From a virus: DNA of 33,367 nucleotides. The notes under the pieces were generated by a model. The model was not told the origin of the DNA. It searched no databases and was given only the letters and a program-made list of their open reading frames with translations. The position numbers and the translations under genes were made by a program. The stretch covers positions 1-33,367 of the IMG/VR virus record IMGVR_UViG_3300032668_000087. One strand, given 5' to 3'. Below, in pieces: positions 22,537 through 27,036 of the stretch (the stretch's first letter is position 1; each line of letters opens with the position of its first letter).

Positions 22537-22814
22537 AAGTTACTATTGGTAAACCTGTTGAACCTGTTGAGGTTAATGTCAAGACTGTTTGTGTTCACGT
22601 TAAGGTTAGTGATGAAGGCTTTTATCAGTATCTTGATGATACGGGTGAAGTCGTTAAGGAACACGAAGGTTATCTTCCTTCGTTCTTTCCCGGAGACTAC
22701 CATTGGGGCGATTATCTGATCTTGGATATTGATCTTGATACAGGTAAGATCATCAATTGGGACCCAGAACGGGTTCGCTCAGGTTTCGCGCGTGCTTTGG
22801 GTGTTGAAGAATGA
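22533..22814 (+). CDS. Hypothetical early protein, 93 residues
   Basis: Starts at a GTG that overlaps the previous TGA (GTGA), and its own stop overlaps the next ATG (ATGA). The protein has a beta-rich N-terminal half (KTVCVHVKVSDEGFYQYLDD) and an acidic centre, with GYLPSFFPGDYHWGDYLILD and a helical end. It lies in a tightly coupled early operon. No family recognised. Confidence 0.7.
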   Translation: MKVTIGKPVEPVEVNVKTVCVHVKVSDEGFYQYLDDTGEVVKEHEGYLPSFFPGDYHWGDYLILDIDLDTGKIINWDPERVRSGFARALGVEE

Positions 22815-23161
22815 AGCCACTCATTCACGCTAAAGTTTCGGTAAAACGTCATGGTGGTTGTGTAGAAGATTATCTGCCCATTCACAACTTTATCGACTCA
22901 TCAAAGATTTCTATGCCAGATGTACGCCACCGTGCTATTCTGCATAGTTCATTTGGATGTTATCTCGCTGAACAGATGTTCGGTACATACATCACCAATG
23001 CTCAAGGCAAAGATGTGTCTGTACGCGACATTGCAGAAGAACACATTCAAGAAGACTTGGGCTTCATTCCCACTATTGAAAACTGGTTAGAAGAGATTCC
23101 ACTAAAGCCTTGGATGTCTGGTGGAGCAAAGAAGCGTCGTGAAGAAAGGCTAGTTGACTGA
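22811..23161 (+). CDS. DUF6915-like conserved phage protein
   Basis: A 116-residue protein. HAKVSVKRHGG, YLPIHNFIDSSK, then DVRHRAILHSSFGCYLAEQM, then VRDIAEEHIQEDLG and IPTIENWL. This order of His-rich helices matches a family of unknown function in phages and proteobacteria (DUF6915). It overlaps its upstream neighbour by 4 nt and its stop touches the next ATG (TGATG). Cytoplasmic; function unknown. Confidence 0.72.
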   Translation: MKPLIHAKVSVKRHGGCVEDYLPIHNFIDSSKISMPDVRHRAILHSSFGCYLAEQMFGTYITNAQGKDVSVRDIAEEHIQEDLGFIPTIENWLEEIPLKPWMSGGAKKRREERLVD

Positions 23162-23445
23162 TGACTTATAGTAATCAAGAAATCTATGGAATGTTTCAAG
23201 AGGGAGAGTGCGCAATCATCGAACAAGGTAGTTGGATCGATGTCATCGAACAAGGTAGTTGGATCGATGGCGGTAAGCGTTCTTATCGCACTTCAGTTGT
23301 GAAGATTTATGCTAAGTTCTATGAGATTAAAGAATGTCGGTGGGGATCTTATTACACTGATTATGATTATGAAGATCCAGAAATCTATGAAGTTACTCCC
23401 AAAGAAGTTGTGATTACCAAAACTGTTTATGAAAGGATTAAGTGA
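23161..23445 (+). CDS. Hypothetical early protein with internal 9-residue duplication
   Basis: A 94-residue acidic protein rich in Tyr, Glu and Asp. Residues 19-36 contain the unit IEQGSWID in two direct copies, caused by a perfect 27-bp tandem repeat at 23216-23269. The repeat keeps the frame. The rest reads KFYEIKECRWGSYY and EVTPKEVVITKTVYERIK. It overlaps its neighbours by 1 nt at each end. No family recognised. Confidence 0.68.
   Translation: MTYSNQEIYGMFQEGECAIIEQGSWIDVIEQGSWIDGGKRSYRTSVVKIYAKFYEIKECRWGSYYTDYDYEDPEIYEVTPKEVVITKTVYERIK
23216..23269 (+). repeat. Perfect 27-bp tandem duplication
   Basis: Positions 23216-23242 and 23243-23269 are identical (unit begins TCATCGAACAAGG and ends GGATCGATG). 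The length is nine codons, so the reading frame is kept. No base differs between copies, which points to a recent event. Confidence 0.95.
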
Positions 23446-24020
23446 TGAGTGCTTTTGATAATATTACCAAGAAGATTGCTGAAAAGAATGCCGAAATCGA
23501 TGCGCTTAAGAAGGCGTACATGAAGGAACTTCAGTCGTCATTCAATGAAATCATCAAGTTGTTCTTTGAGGAATGCCCCAAGGTTCAGGCTGTTGTTTGG
23601 TCGCAGTACACTCCATACTTCAACGATGGTGATGAATGCGTATTCCGTATCAATGAGCCGCATTTTATTGTTGATGGTTTTGATGTAGATGATCTGAAGG
23701 ATCCTTATGAATACGAAGATGATGATGTATGCAAGACTTTGCAGTATAGCAGTTATCAGACTCTTGAAGAAATCCTGATTCGTTATAAAAATGAACTTGC
23801 TAAGCCAAGTGTAAGCGATTGGGTTAAAGGATACTATCCAACGTATATTGCTCAACTTGAAAAACAGATTGAAGATTTTCCTGGCTATAGTGATAAGATT
23901 TCTGCGTTTGTTAACTTGCTGAAGGATAACGAAGAAATGCTGAAGGAAGTCTATGGCGACCACGTTGCTGTTTATCTGACTCCTGAAAAGGTTATCGTTG
24001 AGGAATATAGTCACGATTAA
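23445..24020 (+). CDS. Conserved-type hypothetical early protein, 191 residues
   Basis: Starts at the ATG that overlaps the previous TGA (TGATG), with AAAGGA 7 nt upstream. An N-terminal coiled-coil-like helix (KKIAEKNAEIDALKKAYMKE) leads into KVQAVVWSQYTPYFNDGDEC and VFRINEPHF, a pattern I have seen in unannotated phage proteins. An acidic centre and a C-terminal helical part follow, with EVYGDHVAVYLTPEKVIVEE at the end. Last gene of the promoter-2 operon. Function unknown. Confidence 0.7.
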   Translation: MSAFDNITKKIAEKNAEIDALKKAYMKELQSSFNEIIKLFFEECPKVQAVVWSQYTPYFNDGDECVFRINEPHFIVDGFDVDDLKDPYEYEDDDVCKTLQYSSYQTLEEILIRYKNELAKPSVSDWVKGYYPTYIAQLEKQIEDFPGYSDKISAFVNLLKDNEEMLKEVYGDHVAVYLTPEKVIVEEYSHD

Positions 24021-24023
24021 GGG

Positions 24024-24051
24024 TTGACATTTTTAGCGAATCGTATATAGT
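24024..24051 (+). promoter_or_regulatory. Early promoter 3
   Basis: TTGACA (24024-24029), 16-nt spacer with AGCGAATC, TATAGT (24046-24051), then ATATAGAGAGCGA, the third copy of the block's promoter. The predicted start near 24058-24061 sits at the first arm of the hairpin at 24061-24117. Confidence 0.8.
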
Positions 24052-24060
24052 GGGAATATA

Positions 24061-24127
24061 GAGAGCGAACGAGTGGTCTTTCGCAGATTGGCAGTCGCCT
24101 AAGTGGACTTCGCTCTCATATTTTTTT
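24061..24127 (+). ncRNA. Structured leader or short RNA ending in a terminator-like T-run (attenuator)
   Basis: GAGAGCGAA (24061-24069) pairs perfectly with TTCGCTCTC (24109-24117), enclosing about 39 nt that can form a small inner GGC/GCC hairpin. ATA and seven Ts follow, then GGAG and the ATG of the next gene. With promoter 3 placed to start transcription at the 5' arm, the product would be a roughly 70-nt closed RNA or an attenuated leader. Which one cannot be told from sequence. Confidence 0.6.
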
Positions 24128-24138
24128 GGAGATTCGCT

Positions 24139-24354
24139 ATGAAAGTTTTTGGTGCTGCTCTGTTCATTTTCGGCGGCCTTCTGATTGCTGGTTCTGCCAG
24201 TGCTGATGATTACTGGGAAGCATGTCGCCACGCTGTAGATTGTGTTGCAGGTGATCCTCCCACTGGTCTAGTACAAATCGCTGAGATGACTTTTGGATTG
24301 ATCTTTGCTATCGTTGGATGTCGTTTTCTGATGCTTGGCTTTGATCAAGACTAA
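24139..24354 (+). CDS. Small two-helix membrane protein
   Basis: A 71-residue protein from the ATG at 24139, with GGAG 7 nt upstream. Residues 3-21 form a hydrophobic helix ending GSASA, which could be a signal peptide or a membrane anchor. DDYWEACRHAVDCVAGD is a short periplasmic or cytoplasmic loop with two cysteines, and residues 48-68 are a second helix. It is controlled by early promoter 3 through the structured leader. Function unknown; a superinfection or lysis-related role would be speculation. Confidence 0.7.
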   Translation: MKVFGAALFIFGGLLIAGSASADDYWEACRHAVDCVAGDPPTGLVQIAEMTFGLIFAIVGCRFLMLGFDQD

Positions 24355-24381
24355 TAAATATATCTATTAGAGGAGGTCATG

Positions 24382-24546
24382 ATGTTGGTTAAGCAGTATT
24401 CTCTACCTACTTTTAAACAAGGATATCGTGCTATCTCCAATACACGAAGCGAACTTATGAAACGATATCGTGCTGGTCAGAAGTTGGATGTCGAAGAGAA
24501 AGACTGGCTGGACTGGTCTGATATCGCGCTGGATAAAACTAACTAA
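24382..24546 (+). CDS. Hypothetical protein, 54 residues
   Basis: The second of two adjacent ATGs (24382) has a full AGGAGG 5 nt upstream and opens 54 codons to TAA. The product is MLVKQYSLPTFKQGYR-like at the N-terminus with ELMKRYRAGQKLD and DWLDWSDIALD at the end, a charged helical peptide. It lies 7 nt before the Arg tRNA. No family recognised. Confidence 0.65.
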   Translation: MLVKQYSLPTFKQGYRAISNTRSELMKRYRAGQKLDVEEKDWLDWSDIALDKTN

Positions 24547-24553
24547 GCTTTAT

Positions 24554-24632
24554 GCGCTGGTATGCCGCCTGACTTCTAATCAGGAGAAAGCTAACTGGAC
24601 ACATGGGGGTTCGAATCCCTCCCAGCGCGCCA
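24554..24632 (+). tRNA. tRNA-Arg(TCT)-like, lacking a normal D-arm
   Basis: Acceptor GCGCTGG (24554-24560) pairs fully with CCAGCGC (24622-24628), followed by G and encoded CCA. The anticodon arm CCTGA-CTTCTAA-TCAGG is perfect, with TCT (Arg, AGA codons). The T-arm has a normal TTCGAAT loop. Only 7 nt (24561-24567) lie where a D-arm of about 16 should be, and 20 nt (24585-24604) fill the variable region. It could be an unusual working tRNA or a rearranged one. Confidence 0.65.
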
Positions 24633-24666
24633 GATTCTATATTCAATATTTCTTAGGGCTTTGATT

Positions 24667-24870
24667 ATGATTGAAGGGTTGAACTTATGTATTCGAAGCA
24701 CCGAAACTATCAATAAAGGCATGGGCGGAAGAGATATGCCTTTGTATTATCTTAAAAAGTGTAAGACTGCACTTGAAGTTGCGACAGTCGCATTAGAAGA
24801 AGCATATGCTTCTGATGATGCAACAGAAATGCGACATATCATTTCTAATGCTCTGGAAGCTTTAAAGTGA
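24667..24870 (+). CDS. Hypothetical protein, 67 residues
   Basis: From the ATG at 24667 (AGGG 9 nt upstream). It contains STETINKGMGGRDMPLYYLK and a C-terminal helical hairpin KTALEVATVALEEAYASDD...HIISNALEALK. It lies between two tRNA-type elements, and its last 21 nt coincide with the start of the CAT tRNA-like fold at 24850. The overlap means either the gene or the tRNA-like element may be non-functional. No family recognised. Confidence 0.5.
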   Translation: MIEGLNLCIRSTETINKGMGGRDMPLYYLKKCKTALEVATVALEEAYASDDATEMRHIISNALEALK

Positions 24871-24923
24871 AGCCAGCCGCTCATAACGGCTAGAAGGCGG
24901 GGCAGTACCGTCACGGAGTACCA
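24850..24923 (+). tRNA. tRNA-like cloverleaf with CAT anticodon and aberrant loops
   Basis: A full cloverleaf can be drawn. Acceptor GCTCTGG pairs with ACGGAGT in 6 of 7 positions (two G-U). The D-stem is GCTT/AAGC, the anticodon arm AGCCG-CTCATAA-CGGCT is perfect, and the T-stem GGCGG/CCGTC has one G-U. A discriminator A and CCA end the element. The D-loop TAAAGTG lacks GG and the T-loop GGCAGTA lacks TTC, so standard elbow contacts cannot form. CAT would be Met, or Ile(AUA) if modified. A degenerate tRNA or a tRNA mimic is possible. Confidence 0.5.
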
Positions 24924-24940
24924 AAAAAGAAAGTTTGTAA

Positions 24941-25017
24941 GGACCCTTAGCTTAGTAGGCTAAAGCATTCGACTTTTAATCGAAAGATCCTGGGTTCGAG
25001 TCCCAGAGGGTCCACCA
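24941..25017 (+). tRNA. tRNA-Lys(TTT)
   Basis: Canonical cloverleaf: GGACCCT/AGGGTCC acceptor, GCTT/AAGC D-stem, TTCGA-CTTTTAA-TCGAA anticodon arm with TTT, CTGGG-TTCGAGT-CCCAG T-arm, discriminator A and encoded CCA (25015-25017). Confidence 0.95.
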
Positions 25018-25036
25018 AACTAAGTGAAGGTAATTT

Positions 25037-25135
25037 ATGATCAAGATCATACTTGTTGTGATGTTAATTTCGGTTGCAATAGCTATCATCAACGGTATAT
25101 GTGATAAGGATGATAATACTGCTGGTTGGAGTTAG
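25037..25135 (+). CDS. Small membrane protein, 32 residues
   Basis: An ATG with GAAGG 6 nt upstream opens 32 codons to TAG. The N-terminal 20 residues (MIKIILVVMLISVAIAIING) form one hydrophobic helix, followed by an acidic tail CDKDDNTAGWS. It sits between the Lys tRNA and a tRNA remnant. It is probably an inner-membrane micro-protein, or a tiny secreted peptide if the helix is cleaved. Confidence 0.6.
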   Translation: MIKIILVVMLISVAIAIINGICDKDDNTAGWS

Positions 25136-25145
25136 CAACAAGGAT

Positions 25146-25173
25146 ACTGGTGAAAATCCAGGCGGGTCCACCA
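25146..25173 (+). pseudogene. 3' remnant of a tRNA
   Basis: A T-arm-like ACTGG-TGAAAAT-CCAGG (4 of 5 pairs) is followed by CGGGTCC, A and CCA. The end resembles that of the Lys tRNA upstream. No matching 5' acceptor (GGACCCG) is found in the preceding 90 nt. A GTTG-GAGTTAG-CAAC hairpin just upstream may be a decayed anticodon arm (GTT, Asn). Confidence 0.4.
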
Positions 25174-25180
25174 ATTTAAT

Positions 25181-25255
25181 GTGCGATTAACTCAGCGGTA
25201 GAGTGCTGTCCTGACTCGACAGATGCCGGAAGTTCGATCCTTCCATCGCGCACCA
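25181..25255 (+). tRNA. tRNA-Val(GAC)
   Basis: Acceptor GTGCGAT/ATCGCGC (one G-U), D-arm ACTC-AGCGGTA-GAGT, anticodon arm CTGTC-CTGACTC-GACAG with GAC, T-arm GGAAG-TTCGATC-CTTCC, discriminator A, encoded CCA. All canonical. It ends 3 nt from the convergent barrel-protein gene. Confidence 0.93.
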
Positions 25256-25258
25256 ATA

Positions 25259-25840
25259 TTATTGTGAAACTCTAAATGCAGAACTTACACCCAAGGTAAA
25301 CTTGTGTTCGCTATAGCCAATGTCAAACTGTAGATTCTGTTTCTTAGGTGGAACCCATGAAACATAGATGCCAGTTTTGACCTTTGTGTCATAGTAGACA
25401 GAAGGCATGATTGTAAGTGTATCTGTTGGTGTAAAGTTGTATTCAGTCACATATGTCTGTGAATGTTTAGCAATCTGAACATCTGTACCAAAGTAAAAGT
25501 ATTTGTTAAAAATATACTTTGATGGCACTTCAATGAAAACACCATTGTTATTATCGTATCCTAGCTTGGCTGATAAGTCAAACTTGTGATTATAAATGAT
25601 AGCATACTTTGCACCAAAGCTGGTGTTATCTTTGGATACTTCTAAGTCCTTTGCAATAGACATTCTAAACTCATAACCATCAGTACCTATTTCAGCCTGA
25701 AAAGTTTTAAGTGGAATGATGTCAGCATCGATACCTACGCCTGGTCTATCAGCATTGATCTGTTGATCTTCCGCGAGTGCTGGAGCAGAGAACAGAAGTG
25801 CTAGTGCTACTATTACTGCTTTTGTTCTACGTAGCCACAT
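25259..25840 (-). CDS. Secreted beta-barrel-like outer membrane protein
   Basis: A 193-residue protein. Residues 1-23 form a Sec signal peptide (MWLRRTKAVIVALALLFSAP then ALA, cleavage before EDQQ). The mature part alternates polar and aromatic residues in strands such as YEFRMSIAKDL, FGAKYAIIYNH, YFYFGTDVQIA, TIMPSVYYDT, TGIYVSWVP and FDIGYSEHKFTLGVSS. This is the pattern of a small outer membrane barrel of about eight strands. It overlaps the upstream membrane gene by 28 nt, so the two are translated together. A role in superinfection exclusion or envelope change is inferred only. Confidence 0.7.
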   Translation of the reverse strand: MWLRRTKAVIVALALLFSAPALAEDQQINADRPGVGIDADIIPLKTFQAEIGTDGYEFRMSIAKDLEVSKDNTSFGAKYAIIYNHKFDLSAKLGYDNNNGVFIEVPSKYIFNKYFYFGTDVQIAKHSQTYVTEYNFTPTDTLTIMPSVYYDTKVKTGIYVSWVPPKKQNLQFDIGYSEHKFTLGVSSAFRVSQ

Positions 25841-26175
25841 CCTGCTTTGTCCTCATGGAGTGATGTTAGTTCGACATGCATTGCTTTGATTTCAGCAAAC
25901 TCGGCCAAGATCGTTTCGTGATCTTGCTGGCTTCTAGCTTCTGTCTTTCTGGCTTGAACTTCTTGACCTACCATGATTACACTAAGTAGAACTAGTTGAA
26001 GAAATGTCTGTGCGATCCATGAGATTGTAGCTGCAAGCCCAGCGTGAATAGCGTCTGGTAGACTGATTAGAGCCAACAAAGCAAACGCATAAGCACACCA
26101 CATGGTGCCTACTGTATCTGTAAGGGTCACTGCAACCATGTCGTTGAACTTAGTGATGTTATCTTTGATAGACAT
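25813..26175 (-). CDS. Two-helix inner membrane protein
   Basis: A 120-residue protein with two hydrophobic helices (about 25-43 and 48-68: WCAYAFALLALISLP and WIAQTFLQLVLLSVIMVGQ) and a long charged C-terminal helix (RKTEARSQQDHETILAEFAE). The WIAQTFLQLVLL block recurs in unnamed membrane proteins of unrelated phages. GGGAG lies 8 nt before the ATG. It precedes the barrel-protein gene in a late unit (CATAAATA at 26198). Holin or envelope-effector roles are possible but unproven. Confidence 0.7.
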   Translation of the reverse strand: MSIKDNITKFNDMVAVTLTDTVGTMWCAYAFALLALISLPDAIHAGLAATISWIAQTFLQLVLLSVIMVGQEVQARKTEARSQQDHETILAEFAEIKAMHVELTSLHEDKAGCGYVEQKQ

Positions 26176-26197
26176 GATTATACTCCCTTTTTATTAT

Positions 26198-26205
26198 TAT
26201 TTATG
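26198..26205 (-). promoter_or_regulatory. Late-type promoter CATAAATA
   Basis: One mismatch from TATAAATA, 23 nt before the ATG of the membrane-protein/barrel-protein pair, and the only promoter-like string between it and the Leu tRNA. Confidence 0.5.
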
Positions 26206-26229
26206 ATTTAGAGAGTTTTTAATCTTTAC

Positions 26230-26306
26230 GTCCGTGTAGCCCAAAGGCAGGAGGCACGACACTTAAAATGTTGACAGTGTGGGTTCGAATCCCACCACGG
26301 ACACCA
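26230..26306 (+). tRNA. tRNA-Leu(TAA) with short variable loop
   Basis: Acceptor GTCCGTG/CACGGAC, D-arm GCC...GGC with CAAAGGCAGGA loop, anticodon arm CGACA-CTTAAAA-TGTTG with TAA, T-arm GTGGG-TTCGAAT-CCCAC, discriminator A, encoded CCA. The variable region ACAGT is only 5 nt, whereas bacterial Leu tRNAs normally have a long variable arm. Confidence 0.88.
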
Positions 26307-26339
26307 TTAAACAATAAGTAGAGCGCAATGCTCTTTTGA

Positions 26340-26414
26340 TTCCCGGTCGTCTAATGAGTAGGACCACGCCCTTTGAAGGCGTTAATGTTGGGGCGGGGCC
26401 AACCCGGGAATCCA
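26340..26414 (+). tRNA. tRNA-Gln(TTG) with non-canonical T-loop
   Basis: Acceptor TTCCCGG/CCGGGAA, D-stem GTCT/GGAC, anticodon arm ACGCC-CTTTGAA-GGCGT with TTG, T-stem GTTGG/CCAAC, then T and encoded CCA. All stems pair. The T-loop is GGCGGGG in place of the near-universal TTCRANY, and the D-loop AATGAGTA lacks GG, so the usual elbow contact is absent. Confidence 0.8.
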
Positions 26415-26418
26415 TTAT

Positions 26419-26426
26419 TATAAATA
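26419..26426 (+). promoter_or_regulatory. Late promoter TATAAATA of the HNH endonuclease
   Basis: Exact late consensus 5 nt after the Gln tRNA CCA. Expected start about 26432, just before the conserved leader hairpin at 26435. Confidence 0.75.
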
Positions 26427-26434
26427 AATGTGCT

Positions 26435-26489
26435 GGTAGTCACGGTATCCCCATACCCACTACCTCTAACGCTTACAAGGAGCATCAGC
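26435..26489 (+). ncRNA. Conserved endonuclease leader hairpin, copy 4
   Basis: Outer stem GGTAGT (26435-26440) pairs with ACTACC (26459-26464). A CAC bulge, inner stem GGTAT (26444-26448) with ATACC (26453-26457) around a CCCC tetraloop, and a single C bulge complete it. TCTAACGC, ACAAGGAG and CATCAGC lead to the ATG. This is the most stable copy and fronts an HNH enzyme, not a GIY-YIG one. Confidence 0.78.
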
Positions 26490-27014
26490 ATGTCTATTTA
26501 TCACACCCACCATATCGTCCCTCGCCATATGGGAGGCACAGACGATCCTTCAAATCTTGTCAGATTGACGATTGAAGAACACGCGGAAGCGCATAAAAAG
26601 TTGTATGTGGAATACGGCAAGGAAGAGGATAGGATTGCTTGGTTAGCACTATCTGGTCAAATGACTATGGCAGAAGCTTCTAAAAATGCCATTAAACTAG
26701 GATCTATAAAAGGTATTGCTACACAAAAAAGATTAAAATCTGAACGAGGTGAGTGGTACAAAAATAATGCTGAAACGATATCAAAATCACTAAAGATTTA
26801 TATCAGTGAAAATGGAAGTTGGTGGACAGGTAAAACTCACAGTGAAAGTACCAAGAAAAAAATAGGCAAAAAGAATGCTGTTTCACAATCAGGTTGTAAG
26901 AACTCACAACATGGTACAATGTGGATAACCAATCGTACAAAAAATATGAAGATTAAAAAAACAGACATTATTCCATCTGGATGGATTAAAGGTAGAACGA
27001 TGTGCGGGGAGTAG
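26490..27014 (+). CDS. HNH homing endonuclease
   Basis: A 174-residue nuclease. THHIVPRHMGGTDDPSNLV followed by LTIEEHAEAHKKLY is an HNH core with the His-His pair, Asn and two later His residues. GSWWTGKTHSESTKKKIGKK is a NUMOD3-like segment, and MWITNRTKNMKI with IPSGWIKGRT at the end matches the C-terminal module of the GIY-YIG enzyme at 4960. Start 26490 follows the conserved leader. Its stop codon lies within the 5' arm of a strong terminator. It faces the surrounding late genes. Confidence 0.87.
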   Translation: MSIYHTHHIVPRHMGGTDDPSNLVRLTIEEHAEAHKKLYVEYGKEEDRIAWLALSGQMTMAEASKNAIKLGSIKGIATQKRLKSERGEWYKNNAETISKSLKIYISENGSWWTGKTHSESTKKKIGKKNAVSQSGCKNSQHGTMWITNRTKNMKIKKTDIIPSGWIKGRTMCGE

Positions 27015-27036
27015 TTTTGCTACTCCCCCTTTTTTT
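27006..27036 (+). terminator. Intrinsic terminator of the HNH endonuclease gene
   Basis: GGGGAGTAG (27006-27014) pairs perfectly with CTACTCCCC (27020-27028) around a 5-nt loop, then C and seven Ts. The 5' arm includes the TAG stop codon of the endonuclease. The T-run is only on the plus strand, and overlaps the end of the convergent protease gene. Confidence 0.92.

Noticed and set aside
23538-24231. Minus-strand frames opposite the early gene block
   Set aside because: They oppose well-supported early genes and run through promoter 3; no ribosome sites.
24355-24370. AATAAATA before the 54-residue gene as a late promoter
   Set aside because: The box is shifted (no TATAAATA) and the gene lies in an early, plus-strand block.
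21600-25260. CRISPR-like array or anti-CRISPR cluster in the small early-gene block
   Set aside because: No regular repeat-spacer pattern; the only repeats are one tandem duplication and three promoters.
25259-26175. Inner/outer spanin pair
   Set aside because: The secreted protein has a signal-peptidase-I site and barrel-like strands, with no lipobox, and the overlap is short.
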